Numbered from the stretch's first letter, positions 1 through 12,876 are shown. The stretch is 64,000 nucleotides of DNA from Primulina eburnea (GCF_022965805.1 NC_133114.1:7026261-7090260); one strand, 5' to 3'. The notes: generated from the sequence alone by a model not told the origin. A program made the numbers and translations.

Positions 1-2801
1 TCGAAGGGCAAGCAATAACAAGCCAAAGTCGTCCCTCCGTTCTTCGTCGTCAACGGATTTTCGAGCGTATAAAACGCAAAGGCACGCCATATTCTCCTTT
101 TCTCATCTATCACACCATAGTATTTATTTAATTGAGTTTTTGCATGAAAAACAAGTGCATCATGAAACAATTTCGTTTTTGCATAACATGTGAATTTTTA
201 AGGCATGTATTTGATCCAAAATCATGAATATTATGTTGTTAAGGGGCTGCCATGGATAGGGTAATAATATGGAATTATTTTATAGCCAAAACATGATAAA
301 ATAATGGAGGAAACATGCTGGAACCATAGGCAAAGAACAGCAAGGGAAGGGCCGTGAGTTTTTTTGAGATATGTGTGCTTGTTGAGGGCATAGCTTGATC
401 ACTTTGCATGGGGCGTTGGGGCTCGACCAGGGCTGGGGGTTGGGTCCTAAGGGTCTCGGTCTAGGGTCAGGAAGGGTCCTAGCATGGCTAGGACCCCTCA
501 CGGTTAGCCTTGGAGGAGTCCCATGGTGAAGGGACTCCTCGCACGTTAAACGGTGGGTAGGGACAGCAGCCGTGGGGGCTTGTTGCTAGGGCTGGGTGGC
601 TCAGGGTAGATTCATCAGGGTCCTATGGTCATGGGCAGGGGTCGGGCTAAGAGCGGGTGCGGCTGGGTCGCAACTGGTTTGAGGGAAGAAGCTGAAAACG
701 GGAGGAAGAGCTTGGACGCGCAGGCTGCTGTCTTCTTCAGGTGGTCTGTGCGCGCGGTTCAGGGCTTGGGCTGGTCTGGGCTGGGGCTGGGCGTGGTCCA
801 GGGTTGGTTAGGGTCGACTGGGTTCGGTGGGGGCTTGGCTGGAGGAGTGCTAGACTAGATAGGAGTCTCTTTTGTTCAAGGACACTACACACACACATGT
901 GCAGAAATATGGGTCGAGTTCCAGGAGCTTTTTGAGCGGGTTAGGGTCATGTTTTGGGGCTGGGCTTGCACAGTAGGGTCCCTAGGTGTGTTGGCTAGGT
1001 CTCGGTTCAAGGTGGCTCGGGCGTGGCTCGAGTAAATTAGGAGATGGCTCGGTGTGTTCGGTAGGGTGTCAAAAACGAAAATTATAAGGCTAAAATTGAA
1101 TCCGTGGGTCCACGGGGGTGGCTCAAGACATGAAAGGGTAGAATAAATAATAAAAAGGCTATGTTAAAAATTTGGGATCAAAATAACGAGTTTTGGATTT
1201 AATCGGGATTTAATCGCCGCACGAAACGCTAATTAACGAGTTAATTGAAAAGCCTAGTTTTAAGCTTTGTAAAATCATGAAAATTTAGGTTTAAGCTTAA
1301 ATAATTATTATAAGTATAAGTTTTAAATTTGGGAATTTTATAATAAGGTTTGGTTTAATTCGAGATTAAAACGCATTAATACGTCATATTTAAAGATTAA
1401 TTTAAAAGTCTAATATTTAAGCTAAATAAAATTATGAGAAAATTCTTGTAAGCTTAAATAATTATTTGGGACATGGTAGGGTCAATGAAATTAAGAAAAT
1501 GTCAAAAACGTGAAATTTTACGTCTAGGGGTAAAACGGTCATTTTACACCTAGAAATTAGTAAACGTCATGGCAGTGTCCTGAATGCTGTTTCATATGCT
1601 AATATGATTATTTGGAATGTTTATGAATTTTTATATGTTCAAATGTTATTTTAAATGTTCATGGATATGTATATGTTAAAATGTTATTTTCAAAACGTTT
1701 ATGGATTTTATGGTTTAATTATGGACATTTAAAAGACATGATGCATGCTTGGTTTAAAAGAAAAACGTTATATGCATGTTTAAATTTTATTAAGTGATGA
1801 GAATATGAAACGTTGAAGGAAGTGAAGTAATTGTGACTAATACGATGATATGTTGGAAATTTCGTGAGGGTTATGGTCCCAGTGGGAGCCCGACGATCGT
1901 GTTTCCTTGGATACGGACATGTAGATGTATACGATGATATGTTAATACGTAAGGCCAAGGCCCAGTTGACCGGTGAGAGTGTTGCTGGTGTCCCCGCCGC
2001 CCAGTACTGTGGTTACATGTAGATGGATCCATCGCCCAACACGTAGACGTAGACGTAGATGAACACGAAAGTCACAATTAACGATCTGAATTCAACGAAA
2101 GGAAAAAAGAATACGTATATGTTGATGATGATATGTATATGAACATGTTGATGATGACATGGATATGTTTATGAAAATGTTTATGAAAAAGAAATATGAA
2201 AACGTTTTTATTTAAAAGTTTTATGCATTATGAAAATGTTTACGAAAATGTTATGTTTATATTTATGCATCTTCATGAAAACGATATTTTAAGTATAAGT
2301 ATTTTTCACTGTTATATGTTAACTGTATTACGTATTACTCGTTATCAAGAACATGACGTGTTGAGTCTTTAGACTCACTAGGTGTGTATGATGCAGGTGA
2401 TATAAATAACTATGATATTGGAGGTCTTGACGAGTGACTTGCTGGACTGTCGGTGCACATAACCCGAGGACCAGCGCTTCTATTTCCGCATTTAAGTTTA
2501 CGATTTTAAGTTAAAGATTTTTACGACATTTTATTTTATGCTTTTTGAGAGATTTTGAGAGGTTTAGTATGGGCTACACTTTTCAACATTTATTGCTTTT
2601 TAGGTTTGGTAAAACATGTGACGATTTCATTTTTATGATTATTTCACTTGATTTTTTTAAAATGCTAGTTGGATGATGTTTTATTTTAAAGGGTAAAACA
2701 TTTTATAAAAGAAAAAAATATTTTCTTGTGTAGCATGTTGGCCGAAATTTAAGAAAAAAAAATTTAGTGCTTTTAAAGAAATAAAAAGGGCAGACGTTTC
2801 A
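1..2801 (+). repeat. Ty3/gypsy-type LTR, copy A (5' end outside window)
   Basis: From about 880 to 2801 this stretch matches 9838-11574 in the same orientation. Both copies stop at the same terminal bases, GCAGACGTTTCA, as expected for an LTR 3' end. A TATAAAA box lies near 69. The 3' part has a hairpin TGAGTCT/AGACTCA at 2362-2377 followed by GATGCAGGT, and the phrase GAGGACCAGCGCTTCTA near 2465. No primer-binding site follows 2801, so this is a solo or truncated LTR. The GC-rich stretch 400-1050 holds only short chance ORFs. Assignment to a Tekay/Del-like chromovirus is an inference from LTR size and style. Confidence 0.6.
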
Positions 2802-3190
2802 GTTGAATTAATTAAACAATAGTGGGCCTAGTAGACTCCAAATAATTAAATTAATTCAAGTGTTGAATTAATTAAACAACATTGGGCCTTGTAGAGCCCA
2901 ATTAGAAATAATTATTAAACTAGTGGGCTTGAGTAAAATCAAGTAAAGTTTAAATGGACTCAAATGTGTTTGAGATATTTGTAGATTGTCATCCATTCAA
3001 TAGCTAAGGTGTTTACACCTTAGTTGGAGCCATCATCAATCCTTTGTGATTGATAGATAAAATTTTCTTAAAACACCCTGTATATGACATTTTGTGTTTT
3101 ATTGTATTTGCTACACACTAGTACATGAGGTGCTCGATTTTTGCCTTGAAAAACAAATTTTAAAACTTCTGTTGCGAATTTGGGCACCTT
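2802..3190 (+). repeat. Copia LTR fragment, related to the Copia-3 LTR
   Basis: The text at 2802-2990 matches the LTR interior of the copia element at 48590-48780 and 55815-56010. It has the same repeated phrases GTTGAATTAATTA, GGGCCTAGTAGA and AGTGGGCTTGAGTAAA. The fragment runs to a sequence resembling that LTR's 3' end, CTTCTGTTGCGAATTTGGGCACC, near 3167-3190. It is in + orientation, whereas the copia coding relic directly to the right is on the minus strand, so the two do not come from one simple insertion. Confidence 0.6.
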
Positions 3191-5814
3191 AATCGATCCC
3201 ATTTAATAGATATCTTCATTAATGTCACCATTAAAGAACATTGTTTTCACATCAATCTGTCAAATTTCATCGTCATACAATGCTGTTATGACTGGCAATA
3301 TCCTAATGGGCTTTAACATTGCGACTAGATAAAATGTTTCATCATAATCAATACATTTCCTTTTAGTATATCCTTTTGCTACCAATCTTGCTTTGAAGGT
3401 CATTACCTTTACATCCACATCAATTTTTCTTTTGTAAATTTATTTGCTTCCTATGAGAACAATTACCTCGGGTGGATCTATTAAGGACCATACATGGTTT
3501 GAATACCTCGAGTCGATCTCAGATTTCATGACTTCAAGCCATTTATATGAATCGGCATCAGACAATGCTTCTTCAAAGTTTCTTGGATCACATCCAGGAA
3601 TGAGCTCATATTGACCCTTTTCAAGAAGAAGGCTCATCCTCTTATGTGGCCTGGAGACCTTTTCAGATCTCCTCGAGCTTGTGTTTCTTCAACTAGCTGT
3701 TGGGGTGTGGGTTCTACCATTTTAGAAATGGGTGGTTCCTGAATCTATTCGAGTTTTATCATCTTACATTTTCTATCTAGTAGAAACTTCTTCTTCAATA
3801 AAGTGACATTCCTTGAAACAACACTTTTGTTTTACTTGGATAATAGAAATAATATCTAGCATAATTCTTTGTATATCTCACAAAGTATCACAAATTAGCT
3901 CTACGATCTAATTTGTCTCTCATTGTCTGCTTCACATAAGTAGGGCATCCTCATATTCTAAAGAAAGAATATTTGGGTGACTTCTCCATCATATCTCATT
4001 TGGTGTTTTATCCACTACTTTTGTATGGACTTGGTTTAACAACATTGCTGCAGCCTCGAGCGCAAATCCCCAAAAAGATGACGACAATTTAGTGAATCCC
4101 ATGATAGATCGAACCATGTTCATCATGTCAGATTATGACGTTCTGACACACCATTCAACTAGGGTATGGCAGGGGGTGTCTACTATGAGAGAATCTCATT
4201 CTGCTTAAGGAAGTTTTGAAACTTAGTACTTAAGTATTCTCCACCTCGATCAGATAGAAGTGTTTTTAATACTCTTTGTCAATTGTTTCTCTACTTCAGC
4301 TCTGAAATATTTGAACCTTTCAAATGCTCCAGACTTTTATTTCATTAAATACACATATTCATACCTCGAGAAGTAATCAGTAAAGGAAATGAAGTATCAT
4401 TTTTCATATCTCATGCTAACATTTAGCAGGACTACATATGTCTATATGGAGAAAATCTAATAGATCATGCGCACGTTCTATTTCCCTATGAAAAGGGCTT
4501 TGGTCAACTTTCTTTTCAGACACGACTAGCATGCTTCGAAAGAATTAATTTCTGACATGTCAAACATACACTCTGCCACTAGCTTGTGCATCATTCTTTG
4601 GCAAATATGTCATGACATAGCATGCCACATGTGTGCTTGATTTAGAATATCTTATTTTATTTTGTTTGTTGTTTATATCATGTTTACTTGGACATGGTTT
4701 GTTGGAATAACTTTTATTTTTAAGTTATATATATCATTTTGTAATTCGTCTGTTTCAATTAAACATTCATTTTTTTAAATATTACAAACATATTTGGCAA
4801 ATAAACAAGACAATCCATCGTTATCAAGTATAAAAATGAAAATAATGTTTTTAACCAAGTTTGGAATATATAAACATCTCTAGAAAACAACTTAAAATTA
4901 TTATCTAATATTAAGTAAATGTCTCTTATGACATTTGCAGCAACTCTTGGTCCATTATCCATCTTTAGGAAGGTCTCACCATCCATTAGCCTTCTATTTC
5001 TTGTCATCGCCTGCAAATTGTTGCATAGATGAGATCTACATCAGGTATCTAATATCTAAGAAGTTGAATTAATTGAGATATTTACTTCAAAATAAAACAT
5101 ATTCTTGCCAGAATTTTTATGTGTTAGAAATTCATTGCAATTGTGCTTCCAATGTCCAAGTTTCTTGCAATGGAAGCAAATCCGTTCTACCTTATTGGCC
5201 TTTATGAGCCCTTTAAAAGTGTTTGGATCTTACTTCTTACTTGGTTTGTTTTTCTTTGAAGGAGCAAAAAATTTCTTCCCCTTCCCTTTTGAGCTTTTCT
5301 TTGTCCCAAACGAGGAGCTCACTAGAAAAATAAATTTTTCTTTTTTGATGGTTGCTTCATAACTAGTAAACATGTTGACCAACTCTTCAAGTCTGGCCTC
5401 CAGTTTGTTCATATTGAAGTTTACCACAAACCTACCAAACGGCAGCAGTAGAATGCCTGAAAAAGATAACTCTTTTGGAATAACAAGGTCTAGACCCACT
5501 ATTTTCTTGATGAGCCCAATCATCCTCATATCATTCTAAAGGACTGAGGCTCTTCTCGCAAGCGTGACCTCATGAGCTCCTTGACAGTAGCATGGCTTAG
5601 TGGATGTGTTTGTTCAACATACAACTCTTGTTGGTGTTCGTAAATGTCAACAGATTTACAACTTCCTCAAACCGCCTTTGTAATTCAGTTGGCATAGAAG
5701 ACAACATATAGCTCTTAGCTTGTAGATCATGGTTCGCCATTTCTCAAGCTTATCAAATTCCTCAGTACGGGAATTGGCAGTATCGGAGAAGCTTTATTGA
5801 ACACTTATGCTATT
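3190..5814 (-). pseudogene. Copia gag-pol relic
   Basis: Read on the minus strand this is a degraded copia polyprotein. Gag with a CCHC knuckle (CFHCKKLGHWKHNC, about 5128-5172) lies at 5100-5810. A protease-region fragment lies at 4759-5016, and an integrase relic with 'NGVSERRN' and 'FWGFALEAA'-like pieces at 3900-4700. The start of reverse transcriptase is at 3200-3640 (GCDPRNFEEALSDADSYKW and QIDVKTMFFNGDI). Gag and RT pieces match the Copia-3 element at 51189-52973, so it is an older member of that family. It has many stops and frameshifts, and the 5' gag end is cut at 5814 by the Ty3/gypsy element that follows. RNase H and the LTR proper are missing. Confidence 0.8.
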
Positions 5815-6477
5815 TGATGCGATTCTTCAAACCACGAAAAGCAAATGCACTCAAAACGGAGTCACGCCCTCGATTCGATGAAATAAAGAAACTGTTGTGT
5901 TGTCTCGATCTTTTTGACACAAGTAAGTTTGTAATATCCACCTCTAAATTACGAAATATTTAGCAATACATATTAACGAATATAAACAATTGGAATTCAA
6001 GCGAACCTTCAAAGAACTCGTCTTTGACAATCCGAGTGAAGAACAATCGACAAACGCCACAAAGTATTAAACTTTGATAAATTTGATTTGAAAAATACAC
6101 AAAGGTGTATACAAAGCCAAGCTTTGAAAAGTTGAGAGAAAAACTTCTATCAATATGATTCAAAACAAAATAATGTAATTTAAAATGACCAATTTTTGAG
6201 TATATATTGTTTACAAATCCAAAAAGATATCAAATATAGTTGCCTAAATAATAAAAACACTATACTAGGAAAAGTTTGCGCCGCACGTATATGCGTGGAA
6301 GTCTCTGTTCGTGTTATCTTTGGTGGTCCTTCTAGCGCATATGTGCGCCTTGTCTGGGTGCAGGTGCCTGAGACTCTCTGTCTCGCGAGCCCTTCTTGAT
6401 TGCTCATGAGTTGACGCGATGCCTCCTTGCACCTCCATCCAATCATTTGCACGCCATGCCCGGCTAGATTCATATCA
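5815..6477 (-). repeat. 3' LTR of the deleted Ty3/gypsy element
   Basis: On the minus strand this begins TGATATGAATC, right after the polypurine tract, and ends GAATCGCATCA, giving about 663 bp with TG...CA ends. The part 5815-6180 matches 9255-9618 with scattered differences. The remainder has no partner because the other LTR is truncated. Confidence 0.75.
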
Positions 6478-6493
6478 TACTCCCCTACTTCAA
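6478..6493 (-). other. Polypurine tract
   Basis: Minus-strand text is TTTGAAGTAGGGGAGTA, directly adjoining the LTR start at 6477. This is the expected position of the plus-strand primer. Confidence 0.65.
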
Positions 6494-6997
6494 AAAGATT
6501 TGTCCTCAAATCTTGTCTACCTACACAAAAATGAAGCACGTCAGTAATAAAAAGAATTAAATTATCAACATGCTTACCTTTCAACTCATGTTTGTAGGTT
6601 CTATCATTTGCTCGTTCCATCAACACTGGAATTCCCAACATCCCCGTTGTCTTTCTTATAAACTCATCAACTTTACCACATACCAAATAATAAATGACAC
6701 CAAATGATAAAATACCATTAAGTACGACAAAAATAAGGTTTCTCCCTTTCTTAGACCTAGTCAACACAAAAATAATATCCACACATGTGTACGACCATAG
6801 TTCATTCTCCCATATGCAATGCATGTATCACAATGCCACTCAACATGTCGTTTCATATGCAACCAACATATATAATTATACATTTTATCAACAAGTAAAC
6901 CACCACAATATGCCTCATTTGCACATAGCTTATGCAATGAATATAGATTGAAGAATTTATTCTCTTTAAAATTGTATTCATTATGCACATAAAATTC

Positions 6998-7761
6998 TTA
7001 TATCCACTCACTGCTCTCTCCAAATTCATCACCAAACAAATATATCTTATGAAAATAGGACACACTAAATGTACTATCCATGTAGTCATTTATCTCATCA
7101 TCAATCAAATATATCTCATGAAAATAGAACGCACTAAATGTACTATCATTGCAATATCTTTTCTCATCACAAAAATCTAAGTCTAATGTATATAAACCTG
7201 TGTAGCAAACAAACCCCATCAACTTAGTAAATCGTGAGACTTCAAAATTCCTAGTAGGTACATACAATTTGTCAATACTCTCAAATCCATAACAATCAAA
7301 GAATAAGGATGAATTTACAAGTTTTGGAAAATGAGTCATCAAAGAATTAAGATAATGACGAAAGTCATACCTCATGGTTGTTGCGTTGGCAACTAACCTT
7401 ACCTCACTGTGATTAGTTACAATTTCATATGGCCCATCCCCTTGCATTCTCACACTATCAACACTTGCTCGCCTCCTCACCATGACTTCATCAAAATTCT
7501 GCAAAGAGAAATAACAATGCTCGGGATTGAACCGGCTATATCGTCACCATGACAATAAACCACTTTGTACAAAGGTAATTTAAGGAGTTTATACAAAAGT
7601 AAATAACTCTCAACCTCACTCTTTTCACTCTTTTGGGCCTTTAATTTATTTTTCTTTTCTTTTGCCTCTTTTTCCTTTTCTTTTGCTATCATCTCATCAT
7701 TCTCTTCTTTTGTTCTTTCTATGGTCATCTCAATCTTTTGTCCACTCATTCTTTCGACCAT
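6998..7761 (-). pseudogene. Collapsed Ty3/gypsy pol remnant
   Basis: Two minus-strand open stretches, 7477-7761 and 6998-7504, overlap in different frames. The first contains a lysine/glutamate-rich stretch, then 'YLLLYK' and 'SIPSIVISL'. This resembles the stretch just before the reverse transcriptase of plant Ty3/gypsy polyproteins ('LLYK...LPS-VVSLLQEF'). The second begins QNFDEVM and soon reads VRMQGDGPYEI, which resembles the integrase C-terminal 'GDGPF-VL' motif. This looks like a deletion joining the pre-RT region to the integrase tail. From about 7330 down to 6510 the sequence is not recognisable. Confidence 0.5.
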
Positions 7762-7846
7762 ATCTCATTTTTTCCACCCATTTCAATAAATTTCAATTGA
7801 TCACCAAGAATTTCTTTTCGTTTTAATTGATCAAAGGAAATATGTT

Positions 7847-8570
7847 TCATTCAAATGTTTTGAGCAACAAAGTTTCTTCTTGCCAATTCTCCTCCTCTAT
7901 AGTAGACAAATTAGGCACTTCTTCCCGACCTAATGATTCAGTCCCCACTGTATTTTGTTCAACAACATTCAACTCACTAACTAGTGGAATAACATAATCA
8001 TCAACACTAGCCTCAACTTCAATTTCGAGTTCAATTACGGCCTCAACTTCAGATTCAGATTCAGCTACACAATCAACTTCCACTTGAGATTCAAGCTGAG
8101 CTGTCAAATTTACTACCGTCACCTCCTGACGTTGACATTGGCTAATATCATGCCCAACTTCTAAACGCCAACAACATATAATATCACAAGTACTATAATT
8201 TGATTTTTTAAATGTACCTTGATATTCATATTTGCTAGCTTCACTCCTCGACCCCTTCGTTGGCCTAGCACTGATTTTCTCTACCAAGCTCCTCCGCCAA
8301 GTGGATGTCAAAAACTCCCTAGGCACATCACGTTCACTTTTTCTGCCTACTCTATTATCCTTACATCGCCAATCATCATCACTATCCAAATGCAACGCTC
8401 TATTCCCTTCAAATATTCTACCTCACCTATTCTCATCATCTTGCCTATCATGCATCTCCTCTTCTTCACAACCCCTATACCTCTCACGTAGAGGTTGAAA
8501 CTCCTTCTCCCACATTCTATCCAACCTTCCTAACATTGTTTGGAATTGAAGTTCGTCAATCATTATACCT
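7847..8570 (-). pseudogene. Ty3/gypsy gag relic
   Basis: The minus-strand frame starts near 8560 with a helical 'LGRLDRMWEKEFQPLRERY'-like segment. It continues into the 182-codon open stretch 7847-8395. That stretch has ARPTKGSRSEASK followed by a decayed CCHC knuckle, CCWRLEVGHDISQC, in which the second cysteine has become arginine. An acidic tail (ESESEVEAVIELEIEVEA) follows. This layout is typical of Ty3/gypsy gag upstream of protease. A frame break near 8395 and the lost zinc ligand mark it as dead. Confidence 0.65.
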
Positions 8571-9240
8571 GCAAGAAAATGTTAATATAAAACAATAAAA
8601 GATAAAGTTTCCTCACCACGAATCCTCATTGGTCACTCCAATGAATATTCACTCGACTCTCTTCTTTTTTTTTCTCTGTTTTTTTGTCCTCACTACAAAA
8701 ACTCGCACGTCACTCCAAGAAATAAACACTCGCCCTCAAGTATTTCGCTCGATTTTGAGAATTCTCTCGTAGGGTATGCTTTTCAGGCTTTGTAGCTTGT
8801 GCGCATCAAACTCACAAGTTCAAACTTCACGACACTTGCAAACTGACTTACGCGGACTGCGTAAAACAAGAAATTTGAAATATATTTTTTTGATTGTGAA
8901 AGTCGCTTGAACATGACTCACAAAAAGGAACAAGTTACAATGCTAAATAATAGCACAATAATATTTTTTTTATTGTCAGAGACTTGAATATGGCTCTCAC
9001 AAGAGAATAGAACAAAATACCAAAACCATTTTATGGCAAAATTTCGGAATTTTTTTACTCTTTTTTTTTTGGATTCTTTGTGCACACAAAAAAAAGAAAA
9101 AAAAATCACAAGATTTCGAAAATCAAATATTCACGAAAGACGAATAACAACAAGATAAAACAGATCTGATAACAAACAAAGGATAAACAAAGATCTGATA
9201 ATAAAAGGGATAAACTTACTTGAATCAAAGAGAACCTAAA
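8571..9240 (-). other. 5' leader of the deleted Ty3/gypsy element
   Basis: AT-rich sequence between the gag relic and the PBS, with oligo-T/A runs. I see no coding signal; the small ORFs here look fortuitous. Confidence 0.5.
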
Positions 9241-9252
9241 GCTCTGATACCA
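9241..9252 (-). other. Primer-binding site (initiator Met-tRNA)
   Basis: Minus-strand TGGTATCAGAGC, separated by two bases from the LTR end at 9255. It is complementary to the 3' end of plant initiator Met-tRNA. Confidence 0.85.
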
Positions 9253-9254
9253 AA

Positions 9255-9618
9255 TGATGCGATTCTTCAAACCACGAAAAGCAAACACGCTCAAAACAGA
9301 GTCACGACATCGATTCGATGAAATAAAGAAACAGTTGTGTTGTCCCGATCTTTTTGACAAAAGTAAGGTTGTCATATTCACCTCTAAATTACGAAGAATT
9401 TAGCAATAAATATTAACGAAGATAAACAATTGGAATTCAAGCGAACCTTCAAAGAACTCGTCTTTGACAATCCGATTGAAGAACAATCGACAAACGCAAC
9501 AAAGTATTAAACTTTGATAAGTTTGATTTGAGAAACACACAAAGGTGTATACAAAGCCAAGCTTCGAAAAGTTGAAAGAGAAAATCTATCAATATGATTC
9601 AAATCAAAATAATGTAAT
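9255..9618 (-). repeat. 5' LTR (truncated) of the deleted Ty3/gypsy element
   Basis: Matches 5815-6180 closely. Its upstream 300 bp are missing; at 9619 the sequence switches abruptly to a SIRE-type LTR. Confidence 0.75.
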
Positions 9619-9837
9619 TGTTAGGATCAGTTGATTGGTTGAAAGGTACTTAGAAGGGGGGTGTTGAATAAACACTCACTATTTTTATAACCTTTTCGAA
9701 TGAAGTGTCAGTTTTGTGATAAACTGAAACTTAGGGATCTTGTCAGTCGTTGAAAATCAGTTTAACTAATTACAGTTGCAGAAATAAACTGACTGAAAGA
9801 TAGAATAAATGACCGAAGTAACAAAACAAAGATTTAT
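9619..9837 (-). repeat. SIRE-type copia LTR stub
   Basis: It begins TGTTAGGATCAG and carries the conserved phrase TTAGAAGGGGGGTGTTGAATAAACAC. The same phrase is found at the start of the SIRE-1 LTRs (12887, 23101), and matching continues loosely through CAGTTGCAGAAATAAACTGA. Only about 220 bp of a ~1 kb LTR remain before the join to the Ty3 LTR at 9838. Confidence 0.6.
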
Positions 9838-11574
9838 GGATGACACACGCACACACACATGCAAAAACGTGGGTCAAGTTTCAGCAGGGTTTGAGCAAGT
9901 TAGGGTCATGTTATATGGTCTAGGGCTGGTCAGTAGGGTGCCTAGGTGGGTTGGCTCGGGTTTGGCTCGAGTAAATTGGGAGATGGCTCGGGTGGTTCGA
10001 TAATGTGTCAAATTAGAAAATTACAAAGCTAAAATTGGAACCATGGGTCCAAGGGGGTGGTTCATGGCTCACAATTGTAGAATAAAAATAAAAATGTTAT
10101 GCTTAAAATTTGGTATCAAAATAATAAGTTTTGGATTTATCCGTGATTTAATCGTCGCACGAAATGTTAATTAAATAATTAATTGAAACACCTAGTTTAA
10201 GCTGAAAAAAATTATGGAAAATTATATTTAAGCTAAAATAATTATTATAAGTCTAAGTTTTTAATTTGGGAATTTTATATTAAGGTTTGGTTTAATTCAG
10301 GATTAAAACGCAGTAATATGTTATATTTAAAGAATAAATTAAAAGTCCTCTGTTTAAGCTAAATAAAAATATGAGAAAATTCATGTAAGCTTAAATCTTA
10401 TTTGGGACATGTTAGAGTCAATAGAAGTAAGAAAATGTCAAAAACATTAAATTTTAAGTCTAGGGCAAAACAATAATTTTACACCCGAAAATTAGTAAGA
10501 CGTCATGGCAGTGCTCTGATTGTTGTTTTATATGTTATTATGATTATTTTAAATGTTCATGGATATTTATATGTTAAAATATTATTTTTAAAATGTTTAT
10601 GGATTTTTATGATTTAATATGGACATTTAAAAGATATATGTTACATGCTTGGTTTAAAAAGAAAAACTTTATATGCATGTTTAAATTTTATAAAGTGATG
10701 AGAATATGAAACGTTGAGGGAAGTGATTTAATTGTGATTAATACGATGATATGTTGGATATATCGTGAGGGTGACGGTCCCAGTGGGAGCCCGACGATCG
10801 TATTTCCGTGGATACGAATATGTATACGATGATATGTTAATACGTAAGGCCAATGCTCAGTTTACCGGTGAGAGTGTTGCTGATGTCTCTGTCGCCCAGT
10901 ACTTTGGTTACATGTAGATGGATCCATCGCCCAGCACGTAGACGTAGATGAACACGAATGTCATTATTAACGATCTGAATTCAACGAAAAGAAAAAAAGA
11001 ATACATATATGCTGATGATAATATGTATATTAATATGTTGAGGATGATATGAAAATGTTCATGTTTTGAAGTTTATGCATGTCATAAAAATGTTATTTTT
11101 ACGTAAAAGTATTTTCACTGTTGCTTGTGGTTTTATACGTATTATTTGGTATCAAGAATATGATGTGTTGAGTTTTTAGACTCACTAGGTGTGATTGATG
11201 CAGGTGAGTATGATAATGATGTTGAGGTAGGCTTGGATGACTGATTTGACTGGACTGGAGGTGCACATGACCCGAGGACCAGCGCTTCTACTTTTCCGCA
11301 CTTATGATTTACGTTAAAGATTTTTAATACTATTTATTTAATGCTCTTTGAGAGGTTTAGTACTATACTTTTCAAATTATTGATTTTTAGGTTTGGAAAG
11401 ACGTTTAACGATTTCATGTTTTGACGATTTCCTTTGAGTTTTCAAATACTAGTTGGTTGTTTTATTTTAAAATTGTGAATTTTTTTTATATATTTATTTA
11501 AGTGGTTCGGCCGATTTGAATTAGGAAAAAATATTTCTAATACTTTTTAAGTAAAACGAATAGCAGACGTTTCA
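9838..11574 (+). repeat. Ty3/gypsy-type LTR, copy B (5' truncated)
   Basis: Matches 880-2801 along its length, including the hairpin at 11169-11184, GATGCAGGTGA and GAGGACCAGCGCTTCTA. It ends at the identical bases GCAGACGTTTCA. No internal Ty3 region follows, so it is not one end of an element whose other end is copy A. The interval between the copies is made of unrelated elements. Confidence 0.65.
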
Positions 11575-12659
11575 TATTAGATGGATATTATGATAATTTT
11601 AAATGTGTATTTAAAACGTAAATGGAAACTAAATTGACCGTGAATAATATATGTAATGTAAGAAAAATATTATTCAAATTATGAAAGTACAACAATTTTT
11701 ATTGAGTTTCCTTGATTAATTGGTCTAAATCACATATTAAAATTTTGAGAATTTTAAGATTTGTAACTCGAGAAACAACGACAAACGATTAAATATCAAA
11801 TAAACATTAGAGAGAGTATACATCAAATAATAAATATTAGTGTATGCATAATTTAAGATATGTTGATTGTGTTATCAATTAAATCGTATTGTTTGTTATA
11901 TCACTTGAGGAGATTATTTCGTTAGTGAAAGTGTGCTCATGTCAGTATCGTATTTTATTGGGAAATTTTGGACAAAATATTTGAATTTTTTGTTTAGCAA
12001 TCACGACATAAAATATTTTGTAAGCTCATAAATTAACAATATACTAAACGATTAAAATTAGAAATTCACTAGAAAAAAAAAAATCGAACACATTTTATTT
12101 GATGAGACAAATCATTTGTCCTAGCCTATTTTAAATTCATATCGTTAAAAATAGGCTTCATTATTAAATCTTATATGATCTGAAATATTTTTATAACTTA
12201 AATATTCTTAATAACATTTCGTTTCTCTCTCCACGTATCCACCTCAAATAAATTATGCAGATAATAGATAAATGTTTTATGTTATGTATATTAGCTTTTC
12301 TTAATAAATATAAATAATAGAATAAAATTAATAATATTATTATAATAAAAAGAACTCCAACAAAATTTAAAATAACAATTTTATTATTATTATCTTTTGT
12401 TATTTATCTTTTTATGTACTTGTGTTCTTGTTCAGCGATCACTAGATTTTTTTTATCTTTTGAGTAATTCAATGAGGAATTGTGTATATTGAAGCAATTT
12501 AATTCTAAATATGTTATTATGATATCAAGATTAAAAGATAAATTTGATACGATGTTACCCTTAAAAATGTTTTAAAAAATGAATTTTATTGGAATAACTC
12601 ATGCAATAACCGAGATGTCTGCTATCAAATTTTTTAAACAATCTATTTTTAAGATATAA
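11575..12659. other. AT-rich stretch without recognised content
   Basis: I see no long ORF, LTR boundary or repeat partner in the window for this segment. It has long A/T runs. Confidence 0.4.
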
Positions 12660-12876
12660 ATACATTAAAGTGCAAATTTAATCTGATTTTTCTTTTTTAA
12701 CATTTAATATACTTTTTTCCATGCTTTAATTCTCTGAGAAATATTTGTTCCTATGAGAAGTTAGAACACATGGCAATAAAATGTGTGTTCCTAAGAGAAG
12801 TTAGAATGCTAGATTGATCATTAAAATGTCTCGGAGCACATGTAGCTTTGTCTACTGTGGAATACATTAAAGTTGA
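12660..12876 (+). repeat. Left part of duplicated SDR segment, copy 1
   Basis: From about 12660 the text matches 32286-32492 (AAGTGCAAATTTAATCTGA, GATTGATCATTAAAATGTC, CACATGTAGCTTTGTCT). The match resumes at 24248, after the MITE and SIRE-1. The two halves share the 9-bp duplication TAAAGTTGA at 12868-12876 and 24248-24256. Confidence 0.8.

Larger units (their letters stand above)
5815..9618 (-). mobile_element. Internally deleted Ty3/gypsy element (minus strand)
   Basis: The element has direct LTR repeats at 5815-6477 and 9255-9618 and a PBS complementary to initiator Met-tRNA at 9241-9252. A purine-rich tract on the minus strand just right of 6477 reads GAAGTAGGGGAGTA. Between them lie a gag relic and a short pol remnant, with most of RT, RNase H and integrase gone. 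The upstream LTR is cut at 9618 by a SIRE-type LTR stub, so target duplications cannot be tested. The element appears to have landed in the gag of the copia relic on its left. It is non-functional. Confidence 0.75.

Noticed and set aside
625..935. Glycine/tryptophan-rich plus ORFs at 625-858 and 741-935
   Set aside because: They arise from GC-rich low-complexity repeats (GGGCTGGGG) within an LTR-like region and have no domain features.
880..11574. LTR copies A and B as the two ends of one Ty3 element
   Set aside because: No PBS follows copy A, no matching internal region lies between them, and the interval consists of copia and other Ty3 pieces in mixed orientation.
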